64,000 bases of DNA from Methylobacterium brachiatum (GTDB lineage: Bacteria > Pseudomonadota > Alphaproteobacteria > Rhizobiales > Beijerinckiaceae), in contig NZ_JAJALK010000009.1 of assembly GCF_020523825.1 (NCBI RefSeq), forward strand, positions 62,001-126,000. Reading direction: 5' to 3'. Of the stretch, positions 17,065-26,281 are shown piece after piece (positions within the stretch are counted from its first letter, which is position 1; each line of letters begins with the position of its first letter). The notes below the pieces were generated by a model that saw only the letters and a list, made by a program, of their open reading frames with translations, was not told the DNA's origin and made no database searches. A program made the position numbers and the translations under genes.

Positions 17065-18323
17065 GCGCGGCGACGGACACCCTCACGGCCCCCGCGCCCC
17101 GCGCCTGCTGCCGGTCCTGCGGCGCGCCGCTCGCCCGCACCGTGGCCGATCTCGGCCTGTCGCCGCTCGCCAATTCCTACGTGCCGCCCGAGCGCGCGGG
17201 ACAGGGCGAGATGGCCTATCCGCTCCACGCCTTCGTGTGCGAGCGCTGCTGGCTGGTGCAGCTCGAAGCGTTCGAGAGCCCGGAGCACATCTTCTCGGAC
17301 TATGCCTACTTCTCCGGCTTCTCCGCCGGGTGGCTGCGCCACGCGGAGAGCTACGTCGCCGCCATGGCCGAGCGCTTCCGGCTCGGGCCGCACAGCCGGG
17401 TCGTGGAGGTGGCCAGCAACGACGGCTACCTGCTGCAGTACTTCGTCGCCCGCGGCGTGCCGGTGCTGGGGGTCGAGCCGGCCGCCAACGTCGCCGCCGT
17501 CGCGCGCGCGAAGGGCGTGCCGAGCGAGGTCGCGTTCTTCGGGCGCGCCACCGCGGAGCGGCTGAAGGCGGAGGGCCACGGCGCCGACCTGATGGCGGCC
17601 AACAACGTTCTGGCCCACGTGCCCGACATCCTCGACTTCGTCGCCGGCTTCCAGGTGCTGCTGAAGCCCGAGGGGGCCGGCACGTTCGAGTTCCCGCACC
17701 TGCTGCGGATGATCGAGCACAAGCAGTTCGACACGATCTATCACGAGCACTTCTCCTACCTGTCGCTCGGCGTGGTCTCCGGAATCCTAGAGCGCTCGGG
17801 CCTGCGGGTGTTCGACGTCGAGGAGTTGCCGACCCACGGCGGCTCGCTGCGGGTGTTCTTCTGCCACGCCGACGGCCCGCACGCGTCGACGCCCGCCGTG
17901 GCGGCGGTACTCGCCGACGAGCGGGCGGGTGGGCTTTTCTCGGCGGACGGCTACGCGCGGTTCGCCGACGCCGTGGTCGAGATCAAATGCGCCAGCCTGG
18001 AGTTCCTGATCGGCGAGCGCCGGGCGGGCCGGCGCGTCTGCGCCTACGGGGCGGCGGCCAAGGGCAACACCTTCCTGAACTATTGCGGCATCGGCCCGGA
18101 ACTGGTCGCGGCGGTGGCCGACCGCTCGCCGCACAAGCAGGGCACGCTCCTGCCCGGCAGCCGGATCCCGGTGGTCTCGCCCGAGGCGCTGCTCGCCCTG
18201 CGCCCGGACACCGTGCTGATCCTGCCGTGGAACCTGAAGGCCGAGATCATGCAGGAGATGGAAGGCATCCGGGCATGGGGCGGGCGCTTCGTCACCTGCA
18301 TCCCAAGCCTGACGGTGGAGTGA
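17061..18323 (+). CDS. sugar C-methyltransferase (TylC3/NovU type)
   Basis: 420 residues starting in the ATGA overlap with rfbG. Order of parts: an N-terminal putative zinc-binding region (CCRSCGAPL ... CERCWLVQ, four Cys); a SAM-binding fold with VVEVASNDGYLLQYF; EHFSYLSLGVV; and a C-terminal domain with AYGAAAKGNTFLNYCGI. This three-part plan is that of deoxysugar 3-C-methyltransferases acting on nucleotide-linked 4-keto-6-deoxysugars. Set between rfbG and an epimerase, it should methylate a carbon of the CDP-keto sugar. C-3 is the position expected from the family but is not proven here. Confidence 0.88.
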   Translation: MSAATDTLTAPAPRACCRSCGAPLARTVADLGLSPLANSYVPPERAGQGEMAYPLHAFVCERCWLVQLEAFESPEHIFSDYAYFSGFSAGWLRHAESYVAAMAERFRLGPHSRVVEVASNDGYLLQYFVARGVPVLGVEPAANVAAVARAKGVPSEVAFFGRATAERLKAEGHGADLMAANNVLAHVPDILDFVAGFQVLLKPEGAGTFEFPHLLRMIEHKQFDTIYHEHFSYLSLGVVSGILERSGLRVFDVEELPTHGGSLRVFFCHADGPHASTPAVAAVLADERAGGLFSADGYARFADAVVEIKCASLEFLIGERRAGRRVCAYGAAAKGNTFLNYCGIGPELVAAVADRSPHKQGTLLPGSRIPVVSPEALLALRPDTVLILPWNLKAEIMQEMEGIRAWGGRFVTCIPSLTVE

Positions 18324-18329
18324 GCCCGC

Positions 18330-18875
18330 GTGATCTTCGAGGAACTGCCGCTGGCGGGCGCCTACCGGATCGGGCTCAGCCCGCACGCGGACGAGCGCGG
18401 CTTCTTCGCCCGGACCGTGTGCGAGGACACCCTCGTGGAACGTGGCCTGGTCGGTCGGTTCAAGCAATCCAGCGTATCGTTCAACCTGCGCCGCGGCACG
18501 GTTCGCGGGATGCACTACGCGGTGGCGCCGCACGCCGAGACCAAGCTCGTGCGCTGCACCCGGGGGGCGATCCACGACGTGATCGTCGACCTGCGCCGGG
18601 ATTCGCCGACCTACCTGCGGGCGGCCGAAATCGCGCTCTCGGCCGAGAACCGGGCGACGCTGTACATCCCGGCTGGGTTCGCGCACGGCTTCCAGACGCT
18701 GCGCGACGACACGGAGGTGCTGTACATGATCGACAGGGCTTACGTGGCCGGGGCCGCCCGAGGCCTGCGCTGGGACGACCCCGCCCTCGGCATCGCCTGG
18801 CCGGAGCCGGTGAGCGTGATCGCCGAGCGCGACCGCGCCTTCCCGGCCTGGGACGGCGCGGATCCGGGCGCATGA
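18330..18875 (+). CDS. 4-keto-6-deoxysugar 3,5-epimerase-like protein
   Basis: 181 residues from a GTG six bases after the methyltransferase stop. RmlC-like cupin: DERGFFARTVCED, FKQSSVSFNLRRGTVRGMHY with the catalytic His, VDLRRDSPTY, and IPAGFAHGFQTL. In this operon it probably inverts C-5 and/or C-3 of the CDP-linked keto sugar rather than a dTDP sugar, so the name rfbC is avoided. The stop overlaps the next gene's ATG. Confidence 0.85.
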   Translation: MIFEELPLAGAYRIGLSPHADERGFFARTVCEDTLVERGLVGRFKQSSVSFNLRRGTVRGMHYAVAPHAETKLVRCTRGAIHDVIVDLRRDSPTYLRAAEIALSAENRATLYIPAGFAHGFQTLRDDTEVLYMIDRAYVAGAARGLRWDDPALGIAWPEPVSVIAERDRAFPAWDGADPGA

Positions 18876-19777
18876 GTTCGGGGGCGCGCCGCGTCCTCGT
18901 CACCGGCGCCACCGGCTTCGTCGGCACCCACGCGATCCCGGCGCTCCGGGCCCGCGGGTTCGAGATTCACGCGCTGGGCCGCGCGCGGCCAGAGGCGTCG
19001 ACGGTCGCGTTCCACCCGGTGGACCTGCTCGACGCGGGGGCGGTCCGGGCGGCGGTTCAGGCAGTCCGGGCGAGCCATCTCTTGCACCTCGCCTGGTACG
19101 CCGAACCCGGCCTGTACTGGCGCGCGGCGGCCAACCTCGACTGGGTCGCGGCGAGCCTCGCGCTGGTCCGTGCCTTCCGGGAGGCCGGCGGCGGGCGGGC
19201 GGTGGTGGCGGGCACCTGCGCCGAGTACGCCTGGGGGCCCGAGCGCCTCAGCGAGGACGCGCCCTGCGTCCCCGCCACCCTGTACGGGGCGGCCAAGGAC
19301 GGGACGCGGCGGATCCTCGCGGCCTACGCCGGCGAGACCGGGCTGTCCCTGGCCTGGGGGCGGCTGTTCTTCCTGTACGGGCCGGGGGAGCGGCCGGGCC
19401 GGCTGGTCGGCGACGCGATCCGGGCGCTGGCCTCGGGCGCGCGCTTCGCGACGAGCCCGGGCCACCAGCGCCGGGATTTCAGCCACGTGGCGGACGCGGC
19501 CGGGGCGTTCGCGGCCCTGGTCGAGTCCGACGTCGCGGGCCCGGTCAATGTCGGTTCGGGCGCGGCGGTGCCGGTCCGGGTGATCCTGGAGCGGATCGGC
19601 GCGCTCACCGGCCGCCCCGACCTCATCGACTTCGGCGCCCGCCCGCTCCCGGCGAGCGAACCGGCGGGCATCGAGGCGGCGGTGACGCGGCTGCGCGACG
19701 CGGTCGGCTTCCGCCCGCGCTACGATCTCGACGCCGGCCTGCGCCAGACCTTCGCGGCCCTCGGCCCGAAACCGTAG
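18872..19777 (+). CDS. NAD(P)-dependent sugar epimerase/reductase
   Basis: 301 residues starting in the ATGA overlap. It is an extended SDR protein: VLVTGATGFVGTHAIPAL, LLHLAWYAEPGLYW, a catalytic region VVAGTCAEYAWG with LYGAAKDGTRR (Y..AK), and DFSHVADAAGAFAAL. It probably reduces the 4-keto group of the methylated CDP sugar, finishing the activated branched deoxysugar. It is the last gene of the operon. No clear terminator follows it. Confidence 0.85.
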   Translation: MSSGARRVLVTGATGFVGTHAIPALRARGFEIHALGRARPEASTVAFHPVDLLDAGAVRAAVQAVRASHLLHLAWYAEPGLYWRAAANLDWVAASLALVRAFREAGGGRAVVAGTCAEYAWGPERLSEDAPCVPATLYGAAKDGTRRILAAYAGETGLSLAWGRLFFLYGPGERPGRLVGDAIRALASGARFATSPGHQRRDFSHVADAAGAFAALVESDVAGPVNVGSGAAVPVRVILERIGALTGRPDLIDFGARPLPASEPAGIEAAVTRLRDAVGFRPRYDLDAGLRQTFAALGPKP

Positions 19778-19898
19778 GGCGCCGCGGCGCGGGGCCGCCC
19801 GCGCCTGGACGCCCCGGTCACCGAGTTCCGCCCGATCTCCGGGTCGGGCGGGACGGGGGCCGCGAACTTCCAGCTTGAGCGGGGCGCCCGCTCACCGC

Positions 19899-20486
19899 TC
19901 ACGATTGCCCATCCGCGTCGGCGTCCGCGCCCGGATGATCCCGGCCCGCGGCGGCGAGCCGGAGTTCGTCCTCCAGGAGCGCGTTCCCGGCCATGCGCGC
20001 GAGAGCCTCGGCCAGCGAGACCGGCGCGTAGCCCCAGGCGTCGACCCCGACATCCTCGGCGTGGCGCGTGCCCGGGATGGTCCCGTGCGTATGCCCGTAG
20101 AGGTGGACCGCGCCGGCGTGGATCCGGTGCCACGACCGCAGGGCGTAGTGGCACAGCACGACGCGACGCCCCGCCACCGAGATCGCGTGCAGCTGCCGCG
20201 GCGGCGACGACCACGGCAGGCGCAGAGTCGCCTTGTGGTCGTGGTTGCCCACGATCAGGTGCTTGCGCCCGTGCAGGCGGGCGAAGACGCGCGCGAGGGC
20301 GACCGGGTCGAGGCCGAGGGCGAAGTCGCCGAGATGCCAGACGTCGTCGCCGGGCGCCACCCGGGCGTTCCAGCCCCGGACCAGGGCGGCGTCGTGCTCG
20401 GCGATCCCGGGGAAGGGCCGGCCACAGAAGCTCAGGACGTTGGCGTGGCCGAAATGGGTGTCGGCGGTGAACCAGGTATGGGGCAT
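19899..20486 (-). CDS. small metallophosphoesterase (calcineurin-like)
   Basis: 195 residues beginning MPHTWFTADTHFGHANVLSF. It contains the full set of metal motifs: ADTHFGH (D-x-H), HLGDFALG (GD), IVGNHDH (GNHD) and LCHYALRSW plus LYGHTHG (GH-x-H). The family hydrolyses phosphodiesters in nucleotides or nucleic acids. The C-terminal tail is Asp/Gly-rich. It is the last gene of a same-strand run of nuclease, ATPase and phosphoesterase genes. Confidence 0.88.
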   Translation of the reverse strand: MPHTWFTADTHFGHANVLSFCGRPFPGIAEHDAALVRGWNARVAPGDDVWHLGDFALGLDPVALARVFARLHGRKHLIVGNHDHKATLRLPWSSPPRQLHAISVAGRRVVLCHYALRSWHRIHAGAVHLYGHTHGTIPGTRHAEDVGVDAWGYAPVSLAEALARMAGNALLEDELRLAAAGRDHPGADADADGQS

Positions 20487-20607
20487 GGGGCTCTCCCGGT
20501 CGGGCGCGGCGCGGGCAGGTCGGGGCGTCCGGGACCGCGGCGGGGTCTGGATGGTGGAAGCGGGCGGGGCCGGCCTGGGTCTGAGCGCAGCGGCTTCGCT
20601 CCGCGCG

Positions 20608-21411
20608 TCACCCGGCGCGGCCGGCGGCGGCGTCCGGGGGGCGCCACGCGTCGAGGAACGCGCCGAGATGGGGACGGCCGGCGCGCTCGCCGGCGAGGTA
20701 GGCGGACAGGCCTGCGAGGGCCTCGGCGTGGCCTGCCGGCGCCTGGCGCCCGGTGAGCAGGGCGTAGCGGCAGTACAGGCCGAACAGGTTGAGCACGTCG
20801 CCCTCGCAATAGGCCCGCACCCGCTCGACCTCGCCCGCCAGGATCATCGCCTCCACGTCGCCGCCGTGGCCGCCGATCTTGCCCGGCAGGTCGAGCGCCC
20901 GGGCGGCCTCGTCGAGGGAGAGGCGGGCGCAGGCGCCGTAGGTCGAGAGCGCGTCCATCAGGTCACAGTGCCAGCGCTCGCTGTACCGGTTGGTGTAGCC
21001 GTGGCGGCCGCCGTCCCCGTGCCAGCCGCGGGCGGTGAGCCCGTGGACCATCGTGCGCTGCATCAGCACCGGCAGGTCGAAGGCGCGCCCGTTCCAGGTC
21101 ACGACGCGGCTCGGCTCCCGCGCGAAATATCCCCAGAAGCCGCGCAGGAGGCGCGCCTCGTCCCAGTCCGGCGCCCCGCCGGAGCGGCACCCGGTGACGG
21201 CGTAGCGCTCGAAGCCGTCCCCGTCCGCCTCGATCCGGGCCTCGACCACGGAGATCGCGACCACCCGGTGCCAGATCGGCTTGGGGAACTTCGCTCCCCA
21301 CGCGGCCGGCATCCGGGCGCGGTCGGGGGCGGTCTCGACGTCGAGGCACAGGAGCCGGGTATGCGGGGCGGAGGCAGTGGGCGGGCGTGGGGTCTGGCGG
21401 GCGAGGTCCAT
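20608..21411 (-). CDS. PolB-type 3'-5' exonuclease (DNA_pol_B_exo2-like)
   Basis: 267 residues. RNase H-fold exonuclease with motif I LCLDVETAP (D-x-E), motif II VTWNGRAFDLPVLMQR (N..x-F-D), and motif III region RVRAYCEGDVLNLFGLYCRY (Y..x-D). Such proteins are stand-alone relatives of the proofreading domain of family B polymerases and degrade single-stranded DNA or RNA 3'-ends. The start at MDLARQTPR precedes a short disordered lead. Neighbours on both sides are metallophosphoesterase and DUF6634-like genes. Confidence 0.85.
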   Translation of the reverse strand: MDLARQTPRPPTASAPHTRLLCLDVETAPDRARMPAAWGAKFPKPIWHRVVAISVVEARIEADGDGFERYAVTGCRSGGAPDWDEARLLRGFWGYFAREPSRVVTWNGRAFDLPVLMQRTMVHGLTARGWHGDGGRHGYTNRYSERWHCDLMDALSTYGACARLSLDEAARALDLPGKIGGHGGDVEAMILAGEVERVRAYCEGDVLNLFGLYCRYALLTGRQAPAGHAEALAGLSAYLAGERAGRPHLGAFLDAWRPPDAAAGRAG

Positions 21412-21519
21412 GGCAGTGTCCTGTCCGATGCCGGAGCCGTGCGGGCTCCGGGCTGGCGCGCGCGGCGGGCGCGGGTTGAGCGTGGGGCGGGCCGGGTCCG
21501 CCGGCCCGCGGCGCGGCGG

Positions 21520-21849
21520 TCACACGAGGGAGCGGCCGAGGCGGTAGAAGCGCGAGACCGTGCGCGCCCAGCCGGCCTCGGCATCCAGCGCGAGCAGCGG
21601 CGAGGTGACGACGCTGCGCCGGCCCGGCAGGCGGGGGTGGCCCTCGGCCGTGCCGATCAGCACGCGCTCGACCGTGGGCACCAGGCAGTGGCGCCAGTCG
21701 ACCAGGCGCGGCGCGCCCGCGAGGTCGCGGGCGGTGGGGGCCGCGCCGACCGTGACCGCGTCGAAGGCGGCCAGCGCCGCCTCCAGGGTCACGGCCTCGT
21801 CGACGGACATGTACAACTCAAGGCTGGGGAAGTCGGAAGCGGCGGGCAT
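21520..21849 (-). CDS. DUF6634-like protein
   Basis: 109 residues. The middle and end (PTARDLAGAPRLVDWRHCLV, IGTAEGHPRLPGRRSVVTSP, ARTVSRFYRLGRSLV) match what I remember of DUF6634, a short alphaproteobacterial family of unknown function. It lies between the exonuclease and the AAA+/M41 gene on the same strand. Family assignment is from memory of the motif order DLA.AP...W and A.T.SR.YRLG. Confidence 0.7.
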   Translation of the reverse strand: MPAASDFPSLELYMSVDEAVTLEAALAAFDAVTVGAAPTARDLAGAPRLVDWRHCLVPTVERVLIGTAEGHPRLPGRRSVVTSPLLALDAEAGWARTVSRFYRLGRSLV

Positions 21850-21915
21850 GGGGGTCGATCCTCTCGATCGCGTTCGCGGGGGAAGGGTGGCGCGGGCGCG
21901 CCGCCCCGGGGATTG

Positions 21916-24168
21916 TCAGGCGGTCGGGGGGAGCCCGGTCCCGGCGGGGCCGGGCGGGACGGGATGCCGCGCCGCCTCGGCCGGATCGGGGGCCGGGCCG
22001 GGCGGCCGGGGACGTCGTCCGGCCGGGACGCGGACCCGCGGCGGGTGGGCGGCGGCGATGGCGGCGACCTCGGCGCCGGTCTGCACGGGCTCGGCGAGCA
22101 GGGCCTCGGCGAGGGCGCGGATCGCCGCCCGGTCCGCCCAGACCCGCCGGGCGGCTTCCGCCTCCAACCGGCGCAGGTCCGCCTCCACGAGATCCGCGAG
22201 CGGGGGGTCCGCGCGCAGCAGCGCCAGCGCCCCGGCCTGCTCGACAAGGGCGCTGAGCCGCCCGCCGAGCCCGAAGCTCGCGTGCACCGCCGCCAGGAGC
22301 GCGGTCGCCGCGGACAGGTCGGCGCTCGCCCCGGCATGGGCGCCGGCGCCGAGCCGCACGTCGGCCGCCCGGCCGGCGAGCAGGCCGATCACCCACCGCT
22401 CCAGGGCGGCGCGGTCGGGCGTCGGGTCGCGGAACCGGATCACGGTCACCCCCTCGTGCCGCGGGCCGACCCGGAGCGTCACCTCGACCACGTCCTGGCC
22501 GAGGCGGTGGGCGACGACCGCGTGCCCGGCCTCGTGCAGGGCGACCGCCCGGCGCTGCTCCGGCGGACGCGGATCCACGGGGGTGAGCTCGGCGAGGAGA
22601 TCGCCGAGCGCGAGCGCGCGGCCCTCACCTTGCGCCCGCCGCCGCGCGGCCCGGACGTAGCCGGCGAGCACCGCCCCAGTCGCCCCCTCGGACAGGCGAA
22701 TCGCGGGGGCGAGGTCGGCGTCCCGGAGGTCGTCGCCGAGATGGACGCGCAGGATGGCCAGGCGCGCGTCAGCATCGGGCGGACCGATCTCGAACTGGCG
22801 ATCGAACCGCCCGGGCCGGAGCAGGGCCGCGTCCACCCGGGACAGGTCGTTGGTCGCCGCGAGCAAAACCACGCCCGCGCGACGCACCTCCTCTACCCTG
22901 AGTAGTACAAATGTGATGACCGGCAACCACCAGTCAGCACCACGGTCGTTGAGCCGGCTACGATTCGGCAAGGCGTCGAGCTCGTCGAGAAACCCGACCG
23001 CGGTGCCGTTGGCCTTGGCCGCCACGCCCAGCGCGTCGAAGAAGGACGCGGCAGACTTCACCACCCCGTCGAGGTGTCCCGAGGAGCCGGTGAACCACTC
23101 CGCCACGCTGGTGGTCACGAACGGCACGCCCGCCTCCGCGGCGAGGGCGCGGGCGAACGTGGTCTTGCCCGTCCCGGGGATCCCGAAGAGCACGGCTCCC
23201 TCCAGCAGGCCGGCCCGCATCTCGCCCCGGCGCACCCGGGCGATGTCCGAGACCAGCGCCGTCGCCCAGCCGTGGGCCGGGCCGTAGCCCGCGAGCTCGG
23301 CGAGGGGCGGGGCGGCGCCACCCTGTATGGGCCCGAGTCGGGCAAGGCTCGCCCGCCTCAGGCGCGCGGCGCACGCCCCCGGGCTCGACCCGGGGCGCAG
23401 GGCCCCGGCGACGTCGAGGAGGTCGAGCCCGGCGAGATCCTCCGGGGCGATCGCCCGGCGCGGCCGGCACCCGCACCAGATCGCGATCGCCCGGGTGACC
23501 AGGCGGGCGTCGAGGGGCGGCACGGTGAGGGCGTGGTCGGCGGCCGCCGCGAGGGTCGGGGCGAGCCAGGCCGCGTCGGGGGCGATCGCCACCACCGGCC
23601 GCCCCTCGGCGAGGAGGTCGACCGCCTCGCGGTCCGGATCGCGGGCCGCCGACGCCCGGGGCCGGCTGGCCTGAGTGAGGCGCCGGGCTTGGCCGCCGCT
23701 CGCCGCGGCGATCACGCCATCGACCGGCGCGACCCAGGCCGGCCCCGGGACCGCGACCGCCACGACGATCGGCTCGCCCGCGCGCAGGGCCCGGCGCAGG
23801 CCCGGCGTCAGGAGCGGGTCGAGGGCGAGCTCGGCGAGCAAGCGCAGGGATGACACCAGCCCGTCGGCCCGGCGGATCCCGCGCCAGCCCCGGCGCGTCG
23901 CGGTCTCGGCCGCGGGATCCGACCACAGGTCGAGCCCGGTCTCGAAATCCGCATCTCCGGCGTCGATGGCATCGCCGTCGACACCCGGGACGGGCGGGGG
24001 ATCCGGCAGCAGATCGGACTGGAGATCGGGAAGGTCGTCGGGGCCGGCCGGGGCGGGTCCACCCTCGGCCGCTGCGCGCGCCCGGACGATGCCCTCAGGG
24101 GGCGCCCCGTCGCCGCCGATCCCACGAGTCGCCGGATCGCTCCGGCCGCTGCGATCGCGGGGGCTCAC
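21916..24168 (-). CDS. AAA+ ATPase fused to an M41-type metalloprotease, without a membrane anchor
   Basis: 750 residues from a GTG (24168) that overlaps the upstream gene's stop (GTGA). An N-terminal region of about 300 residues of unknown fold is followed by an AAA+ module: Walker A GIPGTGKTTFA near 330, Walker B VGFLDELDAL near 394, and ALLRPGRFDRQ with the arginine finger. The peptidase part has the zinc motif HEAGHAVVAH near 543 and SADLSAAT with the third ligand Asp. This is FtsH order, but no transmembrane segments are seen at the N-terminus, so it is probably cytosolic. It should unfold and degrade proteins. It is coupled to a metallophosphoesterase gene. Confidence 0.85.
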   Translation of the reverse strand: MSPRDRSGRSDPATRGIGGDGAPPEGIVRARAAAEGGPAPAGPDDLPDLQSDLLPDPPPVPGVDGDAIDAGDADFETGLDLWSDPAAETATRRGWRGIRRADGLVSSLRLLAELALDPLLTPGLRRALRAGEPIVVAVAVPGPAWVAPVDGVIAAASGGQARRLTQASRPRASAARDPDREAVDLLAEGRPVVAIAPDAAWLAPTLAAAADHALTVPPLDARLVTRAIAIWCGCRPRRAIAPEDLAGLDLLDVAGALRPGSSPGACAARLRRASLARLGPIQGGAAPPLAELAGYGPAHGWATALVSDIARVRRGEMRAGLLEGAVLFGIPGTGKTTFARALAAEAGVPFVTTSVAEWFTGSSGHLDGVVKSAASFFDALGVAAKANGTAVGFLDELDALPNRSRLNDRGADWWLPVITFVLLRVEEVRRAGVVLLAATNDLSRVDAALLRPGRFDRQFEIGPPDADARLAILRVHLGDDLRDADLAPAIRLSEGATGAVLAGYVRAARRRAQGEGRALALGDLLAELTPVDPRPPEQRRAVALHEAGHAVVAHRLGQDVVEVTLRVGPRHEGVTVIRFRDPTPDRAALERWVIGLLAGRAADVRLGAGAHAGASADLSAATALLAAVHASFGLGGRLSALVEQAGALALLRADPPLADLVEADLRRLEAEAARRVWADRAAIRALAEALLAEPVQTGAEVAAIAAAHPPRVRVPAGRRPRPPGPAPDPAEAARHPVPPGPAGTGLPPTA

Positions 24169-25037
24169 GGGCGGTCCTCCCGGCGCGGGGCCAGCGGGAC
24201 GTCGATGACCCGGGCGGGATCGAACGTCGCCCGGCACTCGTCGCGGTAGCCGTGCGGGTTGGCCACCAGCCGCGTACGACCGACCACCCGGTCCACGGGG
24301 TGGTGGGTGTGGCCGAACACCCAGAGGTCCGGCGCGCCGGCCGCGATCAGCTCGCTGAGGTCGCTGGCGAAGGCGGCCGAGAGCGGGTCGCGGCCGTAGC
24401 GCGGGGCGATCCCGGCCGGGTGCGGGGCGTGGTGTGAGACCACCACGGTCGGTCCGGGGAAGGGGCGGGCGAGCGCGGCCGCGAGGAAGGCGTGCGAGGC
24501 CGCGTGCAGTCCGGCCGCCTCCTCGGGACGGAAGCCCCGCCGGGCGTCGCCCCAGGCGATCGCCCGGTGGTCGCTGAGGCCGCGCCGGGCGACCGCCATC
24601 GCGACCGGGCGGTGCCGCTCGCCGAACAGGCGGTAATCGGTCCAGAGGGTGCAGCCTACGAAGCGCACGCCGCCGATCACCGCGGCCTCGTCCTCCAGGA
24701 AAGCGATGCCGAAATCCGCGGCGGCGGCGCGGGCGCGGGCGAGCTCGATCGAATGGGTCCCGCCGTAGAACTCGTGATTGCCGGCCACCGCGACGATCGG
24801 GGTGGACCCCGGGACGACGCGGCGCAGGTGGGCGAAGCCCTCCACCGTGCCGGCACAGGTGTCGCCGGCGACCACGAGGAGGTCGGCGCCGGGGGCGAGG
24901 CGGAGCCTGCCGGTATCGGCGACGTCGACGTGGAGATCGGAGACGACCTGCACGCGCAGGCGGGCGGACGGCTCCGGCGGCCGGGCCGGAGGAACCGGCG
25001 GAGGATCGTCGACGGGTCTGGGATCGTGAGCGGACAT
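24165..25037 (-). CDS. metallophosphoesterase (calcineurin-like)
   Basis: 290 residues with a proline-rich lead of about 25. Motifs in order: VVSDLHVDV (D-x-H), VVAGDTCAG (GD), VAGNHEFYGG (GNHE), VVSHHAPHP and VFGHTHHPVD (GH-x-H). It is a different subfamily from the small protein at 20 kb, nearer to those sometimes called YkuE-like. The stop overlaps the GTG of the ATPase-protease gene, so both are made together. Confidence 0.88.
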   Translation of the reverse strand: MSAHDPRPVDDPPPVPPARPPEPSARLRVQVVSDLHVDVADTGRLRLAPGADLLVVAGDTCAGTVEGFAHLRRVVPGSTPIVAVAGNHEFYGGTHSIELARARAAAADFGIAFLEDEAAVIGGVRFVGCTLWTDYRLFGERHRPVAMAVARRGLSDHRAIAWGDARRGFRPEEAAGLHAASHAFLAAALARPFPGPTVVVSHHAPHPAGIAPRYGRDPLSAAFASDLSELIAAGAPDLWVFGHTHHPVDRVVGRTRLVANPHGYRDECRATFDPARVIDVPLAPRREDRP

Positions 25038-25191
25038 GGGGGTGCTCCGGCTGACGCGCGCGGGCGCGGCGTCGCGATCGGACGAGGGGCGAGGAGGCGG
25101 GAGGGGGGTGACGCGACCGGCAGCGGTCGCGCGGGGCGCGGATCCGGCTCCCGGTCTCGGCGGTCCGGTCGGTCCGGGCCGCCGCGGTGGT

Positions 25192-26190
25192 TCAGGCCTC
25201 GGCCCAGAGGCTGCCGGGCCGGTTCGTGCCGGTGACGACGCGGCAGGCGTTGGTCAGGGAGGGCAGGGCGACGTCGCGCTCGACCCGCAGCAACCCGCCG
25301 CGCCCGCTCGGGCGCAGCACGCCCGCCTCCGCCAGCGCCCGGCGCTTGCGCGACAGGCAGAGCTGGATGCCGGGATCGTCTGCGGGGGTCACCCGCGAGC
25401 CGGCGCGCAGCACCGTCCACGCGCCCGCTGCTACGGCCTCGGCGCGCACCCCCGCCCAGGCCAGCACGTAGTGCCGGGCGTCGGCGCGGGCGAGGAGCCC
25501 CGCGGGCAGGTCGAGGCTGTAGCCCTGGAGCACCGGCTCGGGCACGGGGCGGATCGCCGGATCCGGGGGGAGCACCACCGCCGGGCGCGGCGCCTCAAGG
25601 GAGTCGGGAAGCACGGCGACGGAGCGGGGGCGCAGCCGCGCCCCGGGCGGCTCCAACAGGCTGCAGCCGGCGGCGACCAGCATCGGGCGCACAGCCCGGA
25701 GCCAGCGCGCGAGCTGCTCGGGGTCGGCACTCTGCAGCCACGAGCGCTGCGGCGGCTTGCCGACGACCCGGCAACGGCCGGCCCTGTGGGCCTGCGCGGT
25801 CAGCCCGTGCTGGAGCGCCTGGATGGCGTCGCGGCCGAACGCGTCGTCGTGGCAGGCGATCAGCACGACTTCGTCCGCGGGCAGGCGCGGGTCGCGCCGG
25901 TGCTCGGCCGTGCGCACCTCGCCGTCGAGCGTCTCGCCGACGTAGAGCTCGATAGGCCGCTCCGGCGAGGCCGAGGCCATCAGCAAGTAGGCCAGCGGCC
26001 GCCGCCGGAACGGCGTCTGGCGCAGGAGATGGCCGACCCGCTCGATCGGCGCGGCGCCGACGACCAGGGCGGTGTCGGGTGAGGTCACGAGGCGCACCTC
26101 GGGCGGGCAGCCCTCGGGGCTTCGGACGTTGAGGCGCGGGTGGTCAAGCGGTGCGGCGAAGCCGCCCACGAGGTGGGGCATATCGGGCAT
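25192..26190 (-). CDS. GIY-YIG-like nuclease with C-terminal DUF4357 domain
   Basis: 332 residues. Residues about 60-140 (PLAYLLMASASPERPIELYV, GETLDGEVRTAEHRRDP, then a segment near DAIQALQHGL) follow the GIY-YIG layout: a YLL/YVG pair 15-17 residues apart, a basic residue and His on the next helix, and a later acidic/Gln position. The C-terminal 80 residues (WTVLRAGSRVTPADDPGIQL, DVALPSLTNACRVVTGTNRP) match DUF4357, found after GIY-YIG nucleases and methyltransferases. Predicted to nick or cut DNA, but the catalytic residues are only partly recognisable. First large gene of the run. Confidence 0.68.
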   Translation of the reverse strand: MPDMPHLVGGFAAPLDHPRLNVRSPEGCPPEVRLVTSPDTALVVGAAPIERVGHLLRQTPFRRRPLAYLLMASASPERPIELYVGETLDGEVRTAEHRRDPRLPADEVVLIACHDDAFGRDAIQALQHGLTAQAHRAGRCRVVGKPPQRSWLQSADPEQLARWLRAVRPMLVAAGCSLLEPPGARLRPRSVAVLPDSLEAPRPAVVLPPDPAIRPVPEPVLQGYSLDLPAGLLARADARHYVLAWAGVRAEAVAAGAWTVLRAGSRVTPADDPGIQLCLSRKRRALAEAGVLRPSGRGGLLRVERDVALPSLTNACRVVTGTNRPGSLWAEA

Positions 26191-26281
26191 GATTTTCCGT
26201 TCCGGCTGAACGCATCGACCGGCGCCGGGGGCGAGACCGGGCGGCGTGGTCGGCGGCGTGTGGGAGGGACTCGCGGCGGCG

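Noticed and set aside
20233..22905. 890-codon plus-strand frame
   Set aside because: Lies opposite four genes with intact catalytic motifs; its sequence is Gly/Ala/Arg-rich without any fold signature.
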